A stretch of 12,125 nucleotides of DNA from Thoreauomyces humboldtii (taxonomy: Eukaryota; Chytridiomycota; Chytridiomycetes; Spizellomycetales; Powellomycetaceae): the NCBI GenBank assembly GCA_027596035.1, contig JADGJA010000703.1, positions 1 to 12,125 of the forward strand, read 5' to 3'. The position numbers were made by a program, and so were the translations under genes. Under the pieces are notes generated by a model, which was not told the origin of the DNA, searched no databases, and saw only the letters and a list, made by a program, of their open reading frames with translations. Below, piece after piece: positions 1 to 8,489 of this stretch (position 1 is its first letter; each line of letters opens with the position of its first letter).

Positions 1-464
1 CCTTTCCCTTTCACCTCCCTCCTGCGCTCATGCCGCTAATCCGTGTCTACATTTACAGCCGTGTCGCACGCTTAAGCATCCTCGGCGCTTTGGAATCGGG
101 GGCACTGATTGGGATCGCATTGGGGTCCTCACTCCAATGCGCTCCCAACTAGGTGTTCTGCTGTATACACCCACTTTCCCTTCTTCCTGGACCATACCTA
201 CACCCATTTCCTTCTTTCTTGAAATCCCACTCTACTGCAATCCATCTCCAGACACGTGAGGGGATGATAGTAGACCACATTTTTCTTTGGCTCGTGTCCC
301 TCAAGGCGGTTCGTCGATCTGCTGTCAAGTCTGGGATCCGATACAGTTTCCTGATCAAGCATCCGAGAGTGGGAGGGCGGGCTCACACTAGAGGCAGGCA
401 GTGGTGTATCGATGAAAAGGCAGTCTAGCATTCCCAGCACATTGTTACTTCAGACGCCCCTGCA
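1..464. other. No supported gene (left flank)
   Basis: Short open readings exist on both strands, but none has a recognisable domain, a good start context or splice signals that join it into a longer protein. I see no tRNA, no transposon ends and no long repeat. The stretch is either intergenic or the untranslated flank of a gene outside the window. Confidence 0.5.
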
Positions 465-556
465 ATGGAAGACGTAGTCAACCATATTCCGAAAGATAAG
501 CTCAGAGAACCAGACTCGAGGCGAGGACGGGTATGCGATAGCCAAAGTTTTGATGG

Positions 557-950
557 ATGAGAATGCTTCCCGCACATGAAACTTCGGGACGACCAGAAAA
601 GCTCCTTGAAGAGGTGCGTGAGTGGCCTGCAAACGTCCAGATCATTTCGCCCCCAAGAATACATGAGGACGTTACGCGTTACTCTTACGTACTTGCTGAC
701 ATAAGCGCGACCTACATCAGAGCCCAGCTCATCGGGAACGCTTAGCTCCCCGTCCAGCTCATCGGAAAGCTCAGCGACAGCAGCAGCAGCAGCGACAACA
801 GCAGTAGCGTCAACAGCATCAGCGACAGCATCAGCACCAAGAACAGCAACAACAACGACAACAGCAACAGCAGTACCGACAGCATCAGCGATATCATGCC
901 GAAAGACAACGACCAGAAGCGGGAGGACAAAGAGCGAAGCGAGGGGTTGA
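557..950 (+). CDS. Possible small spliced gene, low-complexity product
   Basis: This is tentative. The best evidence is an intron at 618-720: a GTGAGT donor, a TTGCTGACAT branch site whose branch A is 21 nt before the end, and a CATCAG acceptor. One reading starts at ATG 557, with an in-frame TGA at 551. It encodes about 20 residues including EKLLEEV and then joins at 721 to a Ser/Ala/Thr-rich frame that stays open to TGA 948-950. A competing reading starts at ATG 465 (MEDVVNHIPKDKL), uses a second intron at 531-596, and enters a Gln/His-rich frame that is cut by TAG at 805-807. The third frame over the repeat is Ser/Asn/Asp-rich and open to 1102. I recognise no domain. The transcript could equally be non-coding, so only the intron itself is moderately supported. 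Confidence 0.22.
772..891. repeat. Interrupted CAG/CAN trinucleotide repeat
   Basis: About 120 bp are built of CAG units mixed with CAA, CAT, CAC and CGA. Five consecutive CAG units run from 778 to 792. Read as CAN codons the tract encodes Gln/His/Arg; shifted frames give Ser/Asn/Asp or Ala/Thr/Ser. Just upstream, the segment CCAGCTCATCGG occurs twice (724-735 and 754-765), which suggests a local tandem duplication beside the repeat. A single TAG at 805-807 interrupts the Gln frame and differs from CAG by one base. Confidence 0.8.
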
Positions 951-1742
951 CTGATCCCCCTGTCAAAAAAAGTCCTGAGGTTAGCTTAGCCACCATCGAA
1001 AGGCCGAAAACTTGCAGATCCCGCGACTTACATGGGCTCGTCAGAAGTAGGGCAAAGGATCCACGCTGTCGCTTCACGGCGGGGTGTGGAGAAGCGCTCT
1101 GAACGGGATCATCACGCACGGGGGCCACGCATGCAGAAAATGACAAGTGGTCAAGCCCATCCCCTTGACTTGGGGCAGGATGGGGTTTACGCAGCATACC
1201 GGGCGGTGGTGATGAGCCCCCGTCATTGTTGCCGTCGTTTTGTCTTTGCTGGACCTTTGTCGCTGGTGGTAGGTACCTCGTGCCTCTGGCCATGTGGCCC
1301 CGGGGATGGCGAAACGGGGTCCGAGTCCTCATTGGCGTGTGGCTGCTTGCTGCGGCATGCTGCTGCCTATTCGAGTACTTAAACCTTGCCCCCGGGGCTG
1401 CTTCGTCGGAGTGTGTCTGGAGAGCGCTCTGGACAATTATTCAGGTGGCCACGAGCTGGCGCAAAGCTCACCTTGCGCCTGAGGAGGTCGTTGTCGTGGA
1501 CGGTGAAACTGGCCGTGGTTCGCCGGCCTGGCCACCCACGTCCCACCCGAGCCTCCAGCTCACCAGGAAGTGGAGGGGGTGGAAGAGGATGAGCAGCGAG
1601 AGGGAGAAACCACCGCCTTCATTTGAAGCAAGACTTTGTTTGCCCGACTTCGCCCTTCCCATGGACTGATGGTGAAGCGTGCAGCGGCCTTAAAAAATAG
1701 CAAAAGGGGTAACCAGCATCAGAAGATGCTGAAAGGGATATG
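951..1742. other. No supported gene
   Basis: The longest readings here (for example plus-strand 1226-1669) do not start at an ATG in good context, contain no recognisable motif, and show compositions typical of random translation of GC-rich DNA. The final part (1692-1742) is the trailer and terminator region of the minus-strand tRNA-Ile. I see no mobile element or structured RNA other than the trailer hairpin listed separately. Confidence 0.5.
1692..1705 (-). terminator. Pol III terminator of tRNA-Ile
   Basis: Read on the minus strand, the tRNA-Ile trailer reaches T4 at 1705-1702 and then T6 at 1697-1692. T runs of four or more on the non-template strand are the standard RNA polymerase III stop. 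The first run lies about 38 nt past the mature 3' end. A perfect 7-bp hairpin (1714-1720 with 1725-1731, 4-nt loop) sits between tRNA and terminator. Confidence 0.75.
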
Positions 1743-1816
1743 TGCTCCCTACCAGGGTCGAACTGGTGACCTTGGCGTTATTAGCACCACGCTCTGACCA
1801 ACTGAGCTAAGGGAGC
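1743..1816 (-). tRNA. tRNA-Ile (anticodon AAT)
   Basis: A complete 74-nt cloverleaf can be folded on the minus strand. The acceptor stem GCTCCCT pairs with AGGGAGC, followed by discriminator A. The D arm is GCTC/GAGC. The anticodon stem TGGTG/CGCCA holds the loop CTAATAA, which gives anticodon AAT (AAU; the A is normally edited to inosine in eukaryotes). The T arm is ACCAG/CTGGT with loop TTCGACC, matching the B box. There is no intron, and no CCA is encoded, as expected for a eukaryotic nuclear tRNA. All stems are paired apart from one T-G wobble in the anticodon stem. Confidence 0.95.
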
Positions 1817-2605
1817 ATGCCCATAATCTTATTTTTACGCTTATATCCGGTACGCACCAGTTTCCCCTCCTTCGACGAGACCGTGTTTGCACTCTCGAAA
1901 GAGGCTTATCCTTCGATTCGAGTGAAATCTTGGCCTGGACTGGGAGTCAACTCGGCCGAATCGAGTCCACGGATGGGGTTGATCCTACGGCAGACTTCTA
2001 CAAGATTCCCACAATTCCTGGAAACAGGTTCAGGCTTGTTGCCTACAAGGCAAGTGGACGTGATCGACCTGGATTGCAAACGCAACCTCGCATATCCCAA
2101 AACTTGCAGGAGTGGTGGCCCCCTCTCTCAAAGACCGTAGGGACGTCTGACATGCAGGAATTGGAACCAACCGTATTAGCGGCATACAGTATAGTCGACA
2201 GATGGCCAACGGCAGGTCGAAGCGGGACTTTTTGAGAGAAGCGGATGAGATGAGCAGGGTAACCCTGTCCAGCGCGGAGTGCGAGTGCGATATATCGGCG
2301 ATATTCCGCCAGGCTTCTGATATGGTACTGTGCGGGGCCTAGTAGAGACTTGTTTGTACCTTGCAATGCGAAGCTCGTCCGGAGGACAGCTACGCTTGGC
2401 AAAATGACGGACCGTCTAGCCTCATAACAATTCGACTCTCGTTCGTCAGTAGAAGAGAGCAGCCATGAAAGTTTGATGTGTAAAGTAAAATGGAGTATCA
2501 AAGATTATATGGTAAACAAAAAAGAGTGGGCAGAATGGATGAATGAGCGAAAAACGTAGCGAGAAAACTGAAATGGAGACCGAAACCGAAGCTAGACCTT
2601 TCCGA
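1817..2605. other. Intergenic; no supported gene
   Basis: This stretch lies between the 5' side of the tRNA-Ile and the stop codon of the GH15 gene, so it contains that gene's 3' untranslated region. The longest minus-strand reading (2043-2501) begins at TTG rather than ATG and has no recognisable motif. A plus-strand reading at 1930-2235 is likewise featureless. Nothing else stands out. Confidence 0.55.
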
Positions 2606-5600
2606 CTACAGGCTTCCTCCTCCGGACAAAGCTCTATCCAGGTTGAAAGCCGCGCTCATCATGGCGATGTGAGTGAATGCTAGAACGAGAACACACGAAC
2701 AGATCAATGCATGTCCCGTCAGACTCCTCCCCCCACCACTTTGCGAAGACTAACCCTGAGGGAAGTTGCCGAGCATCTCCCCGCTTCCGGCGATCTCCTC
2801 AGAGAACAGATCGAGATGGTTCCCGTAGGCGATCATCTGCTCGAACATGACGATGGCCCGTTCCAGGAACTCTGGGTGCTGACGTCCGGCTCGGGTGAGG
2901 GCTTCCACGAGCCAGAAGGTGCCTGTTTTGGAAGGGGGAAAAGTATTAGTGTTCCTGCCTCCGGGATTCGAGAAGCGTTACGGATCGTCTGGTTTCCGAC
3001 TGCTCTCTCCCCCCGCCTCTACGCAAGCGGGCCATACACCGAAAGGGCAGATTTTACGCGTAGAAAGGCTCGGCGCGGGGGGAAAGTTCCGGACTTACAG
3101 GACGCCTTCGCTCTCGAGACCAGCTGCGACTTACACATGCTGAAGGTGCCTTCCTTCGTTTCGTCAAGTCCGTCGTCGAAAAGGGTCCGGTCGTACCGGT
3201 ACACGAGCTATGGGGATCCAATGAAAAGTCAGTTCTGGCTCCGTTCCACAAAAGCATTATCACCACTTACGTTGTTCGCGAGGAGACCACCTAGTGAAGG
3301 AAGCAAGCAAAAAAGGAAGGGTGAGCCAGCTCCTTTTTCGACACCTCGTGCCTGCACATTACTTACCTTTCTCTGGAGGCATCATGATCTGCTTCAGCGT
3401 GCTGATCATCCGCGGGTCCGAGGGGCTAATGAAAAAGCTCAGCGGCATGATCAGGACGCTAGCGTCCAAGCAGGGGTTCTCCTGGTCGTCGAAGCACTGG
3501 ATAAAGCACTGTCGCTTGATGCTCCATCCCTTTGTCATGACGGCTTCGTATATCTCGTCACGCGTCTTCAGCCACCTATCACGGTCGGGACAGGGAAGAG
3601 ACCGTTTATCGGAAAGGCGCAGGGCTGAAGAGTGTCAGGGTGAGTTGAGGAATCATAGGAGTTACGGTAGACTGATGGCGGCACAATCCTACCTCGATCG
3701 AGAGCGACCCAGCACATGATCTTGCTGTAGGTGAAGTGCTTCTTCATGCCCCTGACCTCCCAGATGCTCATCTGAAAGGTGACGCAAAACTTATTAACCA
3801 TCCGCATCCATGCCATACGACAGAAAGTTGACACTACTCACATCTTGCTGCATCCAGTTATTGCACACGTAGTTGATGAGTTTCCTGACCTGAACCCACG
3901 TGTCGTACGACACGGGAGCCCTGTACTTGTTGTAAAGGTAGATCGAGTCCATCAACTCTCCGTAGATATCCAATTGCAGATGCTGATAGGCACCATTCCC
4001 GATGCGCACGGGTTGAGATCCCCGGTATCCTTCCAAATGCTCCAGGGAGATCTCGGGAAGCTCGTGAGCGCCGTCGATAGTGTACATGACCTGAAGGGCT
4101 CCTTCGTCCGTAAGCTCCTGGCATCGCCCCTCGATGAAGGACATGAAACCCTCGGCTTCGTCCGTCAGACCGATGCGGATAAGCGCGTAAATCGTGAAGG
4201 CGGAATCGCGGATCCATGTGTATCGGTAATCCCAGTTGCGCTCACCGCCGATGGATTCTAACAATAGCATGAAGGTAGCTCAGCAGATGATCCGGCCATT
4301 TGCGTGGGTAGACTTTCCCATACCGGGTATGCCGAACGTGGGCGCGGCGACGACGGCACCTGTCGGCTCGAACGTCATAAGCTTGAGCGCCAGAGCGCTG
4401 CGATGCACGACCTCCCTCCATCGCCCGGTGAACTTGCTCTTTCCGATCCACTTTATCCAGAAGTTGAAAGTCTGCTTCAGCAGACTCTCCATGAGCTCGT
4501 TGGACATATCGGGATCCCCTTCCCCGCCCTTCTCCTTGGGCTGCTCCCGGAACGCCATCGAGATCCGCTGGCCTTCCTTCAGTACGACCTCGGCCCAAAC
4601 CCCAGGTCCCAGCATCTTCTCTCGATGCTCAACGTGCCACTCGATCTCCGGCACGTCGACCGACTGCTTGCTGTCGCACTTGACCTTTGGGTCCGTGACG
4701 TCGATCCCGGACGTCGTCTCGCTGCAATAAACGACGTGACGGAGGTCCATTGTGAGCCCACAGTCGCTTTTGAAGACAACGCTAGCCCCCGGAGCGGAGA
4801 AGGATCCGTCCGAGTTCCTGGAACCCGAGTTTTTCTCGCCGTGCATCACCTCGGTGGTGTGCTTGGCGCGGGCGTAGTCGAAGGCGGGGAAGCATTCGAT
4901 GCGGACGCGGGAGGTACCGCGCTTGCACTCTACCACGCGGGTGAGCCAAGGAAGAAGCGGTTTGCGACGAGCTTCGCTAGGGGGTACGGGCATGAAGTCG
5001 GTCACATGGATGACACCTGATACGGATCGGGTGAGCGAGAGGATGAGGACCTTTTGACTCGAACGTGACATTCGCCAGGTTAGCGACGCATCAACAACCT
5101 TCTTCGGACAGGAAGCGAGTCTGCAGGATGTTGCTGTTGGGCAGGTACTGCTGCTTCTGACGAGTCTCGCCGAGCGACTCGACGTGATAGTGTCCGCCCT
5201 TGTGCTGATCGAGGATGCGAGCAAAGCTGCACAAGGAGGAAGGCGTGACATTCAGGAACCGGGGGACACTGACATGTTTGCCGCCCATATCCATCGATGC
5301 ACTCACATGGAGGGACTATCAAACTGAGGGAAGCACATGAAATCGACGCTGCCGTCTACGGAGGGCAAAGGTTTGTCAGGTGGGGACCACCTCCCTCGGG
5401 GGACTGAAGTGTCAAACCCTCAAGCGTTACCGGTTCCGACCATGGCGCATGTGCGCATATTTCCGATCATGCCATAGTTCTCTGGGAAGTTCCAGAAAGG
5501 ACGGTCGGTTCAGTTCGAGGAGCGTATCATGGACATGACGAGGGCTTTTGGAGGGGTTACCGATCGGGAGGTAGCCTCTCTCACGCTCCGCGCTGTGGTC

Positions 5601-5672
5601 TGAAGAGGACCGCACATTGCTGAGGGAGGACGAGCTACGCGTCGCCTCTTCTGGTGCAGCGGGTGGAGACAT
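2606..5672 (-). CDS. GH15 family glycoside hydrolase (glucoamylase/trehalase-like)
   Basis: An alpha-glucoside hydrolase of the GH15 superfamily, 706 residues after joining 12 exons: 5672-5561, 5481-5431, 5355-5307, 5226-5099, 5016-4324, 4257-3842, 3771-3693, 3624-3367, 3290-3271, 3207-3135, 2922-2755 and 2679-2606. Every junction keeps frame and restores family motifs. The N-terminal trehalase-like domain begins [12 protein letters not shown] (about 34-45), then [15 protein letters not shown]. The (alpha/alpha)6 catalytic domain carries [15 protein letters not shown] (348-362), YGELMD (E445 aligns with the GH15 general acid) and [14 protein letters not shown] (E675 aligns with the general base); both assignments are from remembered alignments. 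There is no signal peptide, so it is probably intracellular. The substrate cannot be told: trehalose, glycogen or maltodextrins are all possible. I chose ATG 5672 for its ACC-ATG context, but the frame is open up to ATG 5870. The gene is divergent from the nucleoporin gene. Confidence 0.92.
2923..3134 (-). other. Long GH15 intron (212 nt) with large stem-loop
   Basis: This intron separates the exons encoding TFSMC and TFWLVEA. It has a GTAAGT donor, a CACTAATAC branch site and an ACAG acceptor. The other ten introns of the gene are 63-82 nt. The extra length contains nested inverted repeats: CCCCCCGC (3009-3016) with GCGGGGGG (3075-3082), and CTACGC (3019-3024) with GCGTAG (3058-3063). These can form one hairpin of about 74 nt. 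The sequence shows the pairing; any role in splicing is inference. Confidence 0.7.
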
Positions 5673-5889
5673 GGTCGTTGTTTGGGTCGAGTGGGTCCTT
5701 TGCGATCTGTGGGTTTGGGGAATGCGGAAAGCTATCGGGGTGGAATGCGCGGATTTCCGCCGCGGCGATGATGCTGCTGGTGTGATGACGTTTTTTGTGA
5801 GACCAAAGGACTTGAGTATGGATTGTTTGGCGTTTTCTAAATCGATCAACTTACACTTTCCAAGAAACATTCAGGCGAGGGGAGGGGAG

Positions 5890-5925
5890 ATTCCTTGTCT
5901 GAATCCTTGTCTAAATCCTTGGTCG
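5890..5925. repeat. 12-bp tandem repeat, three copies
   Basis: Three adjacent units read ATTCCTTGTCTG, AATCCTTGTCTA and AATCCTTGGTCG. The first two differ at two positions and the third is more diverged. The array lies in the divergent promoter, just outside the longest possible GH15 reading frame (ATG at 5870). Confidence 0.8.
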
Positions 5926-5982
5926 AAGGGCCCCTTTGCGCGAGAAAAAAACAGGTTCTTGGTCGCGAACTCACAGCTGCTG

Positions 5983-6011
5983 TTAGGGTTGATACGGCTT
6001 GCGTTAGGGTT
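5983..6011 (+). promoter_or_regulatory. Paired TTAGGGTT motifs
   Basis: Two identical TTAGGGTT octamers begin at 5983 and 6004, which is two helical turns apart. TTAGGG is the unit of many fungal telomeres and the core site of Myb-type factors of the Tbf1/TRF class, which also act at promoters in some fungi. Binding here is inferred from motif and spacing only. The sites lie about 200 bp upstream of the nucleoporin ATG. Confidence 0.45.
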
Positions 6012-6210
6012 TCCCTCCCCGTGGCGCAGTCCCTCGTCTCTCATGTCAGCAACACAGGAGGAACGAAGAGTCTCGACGGACGACGACGACCGACAATCCA
6101 ATCTTGACCAGACAATCCCTCACCACCCCACCCATCTCCTCCACGAAAAGAGGACGTCCTCTTGCCTTTCGTTCCCAAGAAGCAGTCAGTGCACTCCAAC
6201 TCAATTCACC

Positions 6211-8243
6211 ATGGCCTTGGAGAACAGCAGCCTTCGTTCCGCACTCGTTCCTCCTGTGGGCGATGACCCAATGGTCTTGGACGAGCTAGGTTCACACGAC
6301 CTCACGGGTTAGAACGCTTGCCGAAAAGCCACTCGTCGAAAAACCCCTTTGCTGATACGCAGACTCTGTCCTGCCTCAGATTCTCAACCTTCCACAGCGC
6401 AGAGTACTGCTACCCGCCAGAATCATCATCGCCTGATAAAAAAACCCGCGAAACGTCTCTCTCGGAGCGCTTGCTTTTTCTCAAAGGACCCTCTTGCGTA
6501 CGCTTTCATGCCAATCTCGAGCAATGTCCAGGTGTGTCTGGAGCTGCCGGATGTCTTGTCCAACGCGGTCGGGGCGAGGTGCCCACCCGTATCTCATCTC
6601 GACCTGGCGAATCGTATCGACTTACGTTGTTTTGCCCCCTTGCAGTCACTCGACACGGCGCAATCGCCAGAGCGTGGTCCAACATCCCTATCCGAATTGA
6701 CACGGTCGCAGTTGGTGAGAAAGACATGGCAACAGTCGACATTTGTCAATCCATTGCGGAACCAAAAACGCGGATGGGACTTGGTGCCTCCACCAGCCCC
6801 TCTCGCAAGGGCTGGCCTCAACCTTGCCAACTTTGATCTTCGCAAATCGTATCTGGCCGCCCATCCCCTTATTGATCTCGGCATACCACCGCCGGACACG
6901 GTACCAGCTTCAACAAAGTCAACACCCCAAAAGGCATCTTTCATAGCTCCGCGTGCCACACCATTCCGACCCCGACCAAAGACTAATTTACGAAGTACGC
7001 CTTCCTCCCCGCGGCTCGGCGCGTCATCTGCCCGTGAACCTTTGGCAAAGAAACCGCGCACTACATTGCTCAATCAATCTACCCGCAATGTCCTAGACCT
7101 TATCACCGAGAGCATCGTCGCACCTGTGAGTCACATTACAACCACCTTCCCGAACATCCGTCAGATCACTCAAACCCAATCTTCTCGCTCTAGCCAAAAC
7201 CACTCTTCAACTTTCCAGCACCGCGCGCGAAAGCCTTTCCGGTCAAGCCTAACGCTGCAGTGGCCAAAGAAAAGATTCTCGAGACAGTGCGCGTCATCGA
7301 AGAGCGGTACAAAGCACCCCCGTCTACAGACACTGCACCATCATCCGTACGCAAGCGACAGCGGGAAGGATCTCCGATTTCCGGAGCCACTCCTGCCTCG
7401 CGTCGGACGGACTCTACGTCCATGGACCTCTCCATGCCGCCACCTGTATTCAACTTCGGGGCACCAGGCACCGCGACTGTCGCGGGAGCCACTCCCACGC
7501 AACCCGCGGTTGGGTTCTTCGGCTTTGAGACTCCGACTCCAGCTGCGCCCAAGCCCTCTATCTTGTCCCGCTTGGCTCCACCTGCGGCAGCTACCTTCAC
7601 ATTCAACAGTCCGGCCCCCAAAACAACCGTTCCCGCACAGTTCAGTTTTGGACCTGCACCTTCCAGCACAACCAGCTTCAAACCAGCGCCTGCGAGTGCA
7701 TTCAGCTTTGGCCCAGCGCCTCCTAGCGCATTTAGTATTGGATCAACCTCTCCCAATCCATTCATCGCCGGTTCCACGCTGCAGACCAGCGCAGCCAATC
7801 CAGGAACAGTTTCGGGAAAGATTACCTTCAGCAAATCGCCGCCGGCCGGCACAGCGGCACCCAATGCCTTCGCATTTGTGGCACCAGCGACAGCTTTCAG
7901 CTTGGGCTCGCCGCCGAAAGGTATCAGCGTTAACGCAGGCTCAACTACAGGGAAGCCCACCTTTGCCGCCTTCCCTCCAACGTCCGCGTCGCCTGCTGGA
8001 AACTTTGGAGTCACACCACCGTCCACGGCACGTAGCCGCTCTGTTCCGAGGTTCACCAACGTCACCGACATCTTTTCCATCAAACGGCCCAGCAGGGCGG
8101 ACTGCGAGAGGCTGGGATACACGCTCGAGATCAGAGGGTTCGCCTTCCCACCAACCTTCACCAAGCGCCGTAGCACTACATCCAAATTCTCCTTCCACGC
8201 CCCACATTCGGCATTCTCTTTCGGAAAACATCCGAAGGCTTAA
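6211..8243 (+). CDS. FxFG-repeat nucleoporin (Nup1/Nup60/Nup153-like)
   Basis: A structural and transport component of the nuclear pore complex, probably on the nuclear-basket side. The start at 6211 has an ideal CACC-ATG-G context. The proposed exons 6211-6307, 6380-6531, 6646-7125 and 7194-8243 give 592 residues. Intron 1 (72 nt) has a GCTGATAC branch site and a C/T-rich acceptor. Intron 3 (7126-7193) has a GTGAGT donor and a CTCTAG acceptor, and is needed to change frame. Intron 2 (114 nt) is optional because it is in frame and stop-free. The C-terminal half carries Phe-Gly motifs: FNFG at 329, FSFG at 393 and 413, FSIG at 423, FSLG at 478, FG at 514 and FSFG at 584, separated by Pro/Ala/Ser/Thr linkers. 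A basic RKRQRE cluster (about 296-301) may be a nuclear-localisation signal, and the predicted helix KEKILETVRVIEERY precedes it. The exact Nup name cannot be assigned by eye. The N-terminal exons are the least certain part. Confidence 0.75.
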
Positions 8244-8489
8244 TATGATTGTTGTTTTGCTCCTACCTTCGTCTCATACTGATACAGGGATTTGACCGGT
8301 CCTTTGTGTTGGTTCGAGAGCAGGGGAAAGTGGTCGCTACCTCATCCAAAGAGACATCTATGTTTATGGTTTCAATTGTTCTGATTTCTGTCACTTCCAT
8401 CTTGTGCCCCCCGCAAGAAACCGTCCACCGGAAAGGTTCTTCGACACGTTCGGACCAACCCTTCCGCCTCTCCCTCTGTGCATCTATCG

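Larger units (their letters stand above)
5673..6210. promoter_or_regulatory. Divergent promoter, GH15 / nucleoporin
   Basis: About 540 bp separate the ATGs of two head-to-head genes, so it must hold both promoters and both 5' leaders. It contains two copies of TTAGGGTT (5983-5990 and 6004-6011) in the same orientation with start points 21 bp apart, and a threefold 12-bp tandem repeat (5890-5925). A minus-strand donor-like GTAAGT at 5854-5849 and an acceptor-like CCAGCAG ending at 5774 could define an 81-nt intron upstream of the GH15 start. I see no clear TATA box. Confidence 0.6.

Noticed and set aside
742..1332. Minus-strand reading with a Leu-rich, membrane-like end
   Set aside because: The poly-Leu stretch is only the reverse complement of the CAG-rich repeat, and the rest has no motif.
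1226..1669. Plus-strand reading with a hydrophobic segment
   Set aside because: It starts at a non-ATG codon, has no splice or promoter context, and its composition looks random.
2043..2501. Minus-strand reading of 152 codons downstream of GH15
   Set aside because: It begins at TTG, shows no domain, and lies in the 3' flank of GH15.
2711..3628. Plus-strand open reading of 305 codons
   Set aside because: It is antisense to the last five GH15 exons and their introns, and shows no motif; the minus-strand exons are supported by family motifs at every junction.
4304..5020. Plus-strand open reading of 238 codons
   Set aside because: It is the exact antisense of the largest GH15 exon and has no recognisable domain.
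7190..8185. Minus-strand open reading of 331 codons
   Set aside because: It is antisense to the FG-repeat exon; its Gly/Ala/Val-rich product is the mirror of the Pro/Ala/Ser codons of the nucleoporin.
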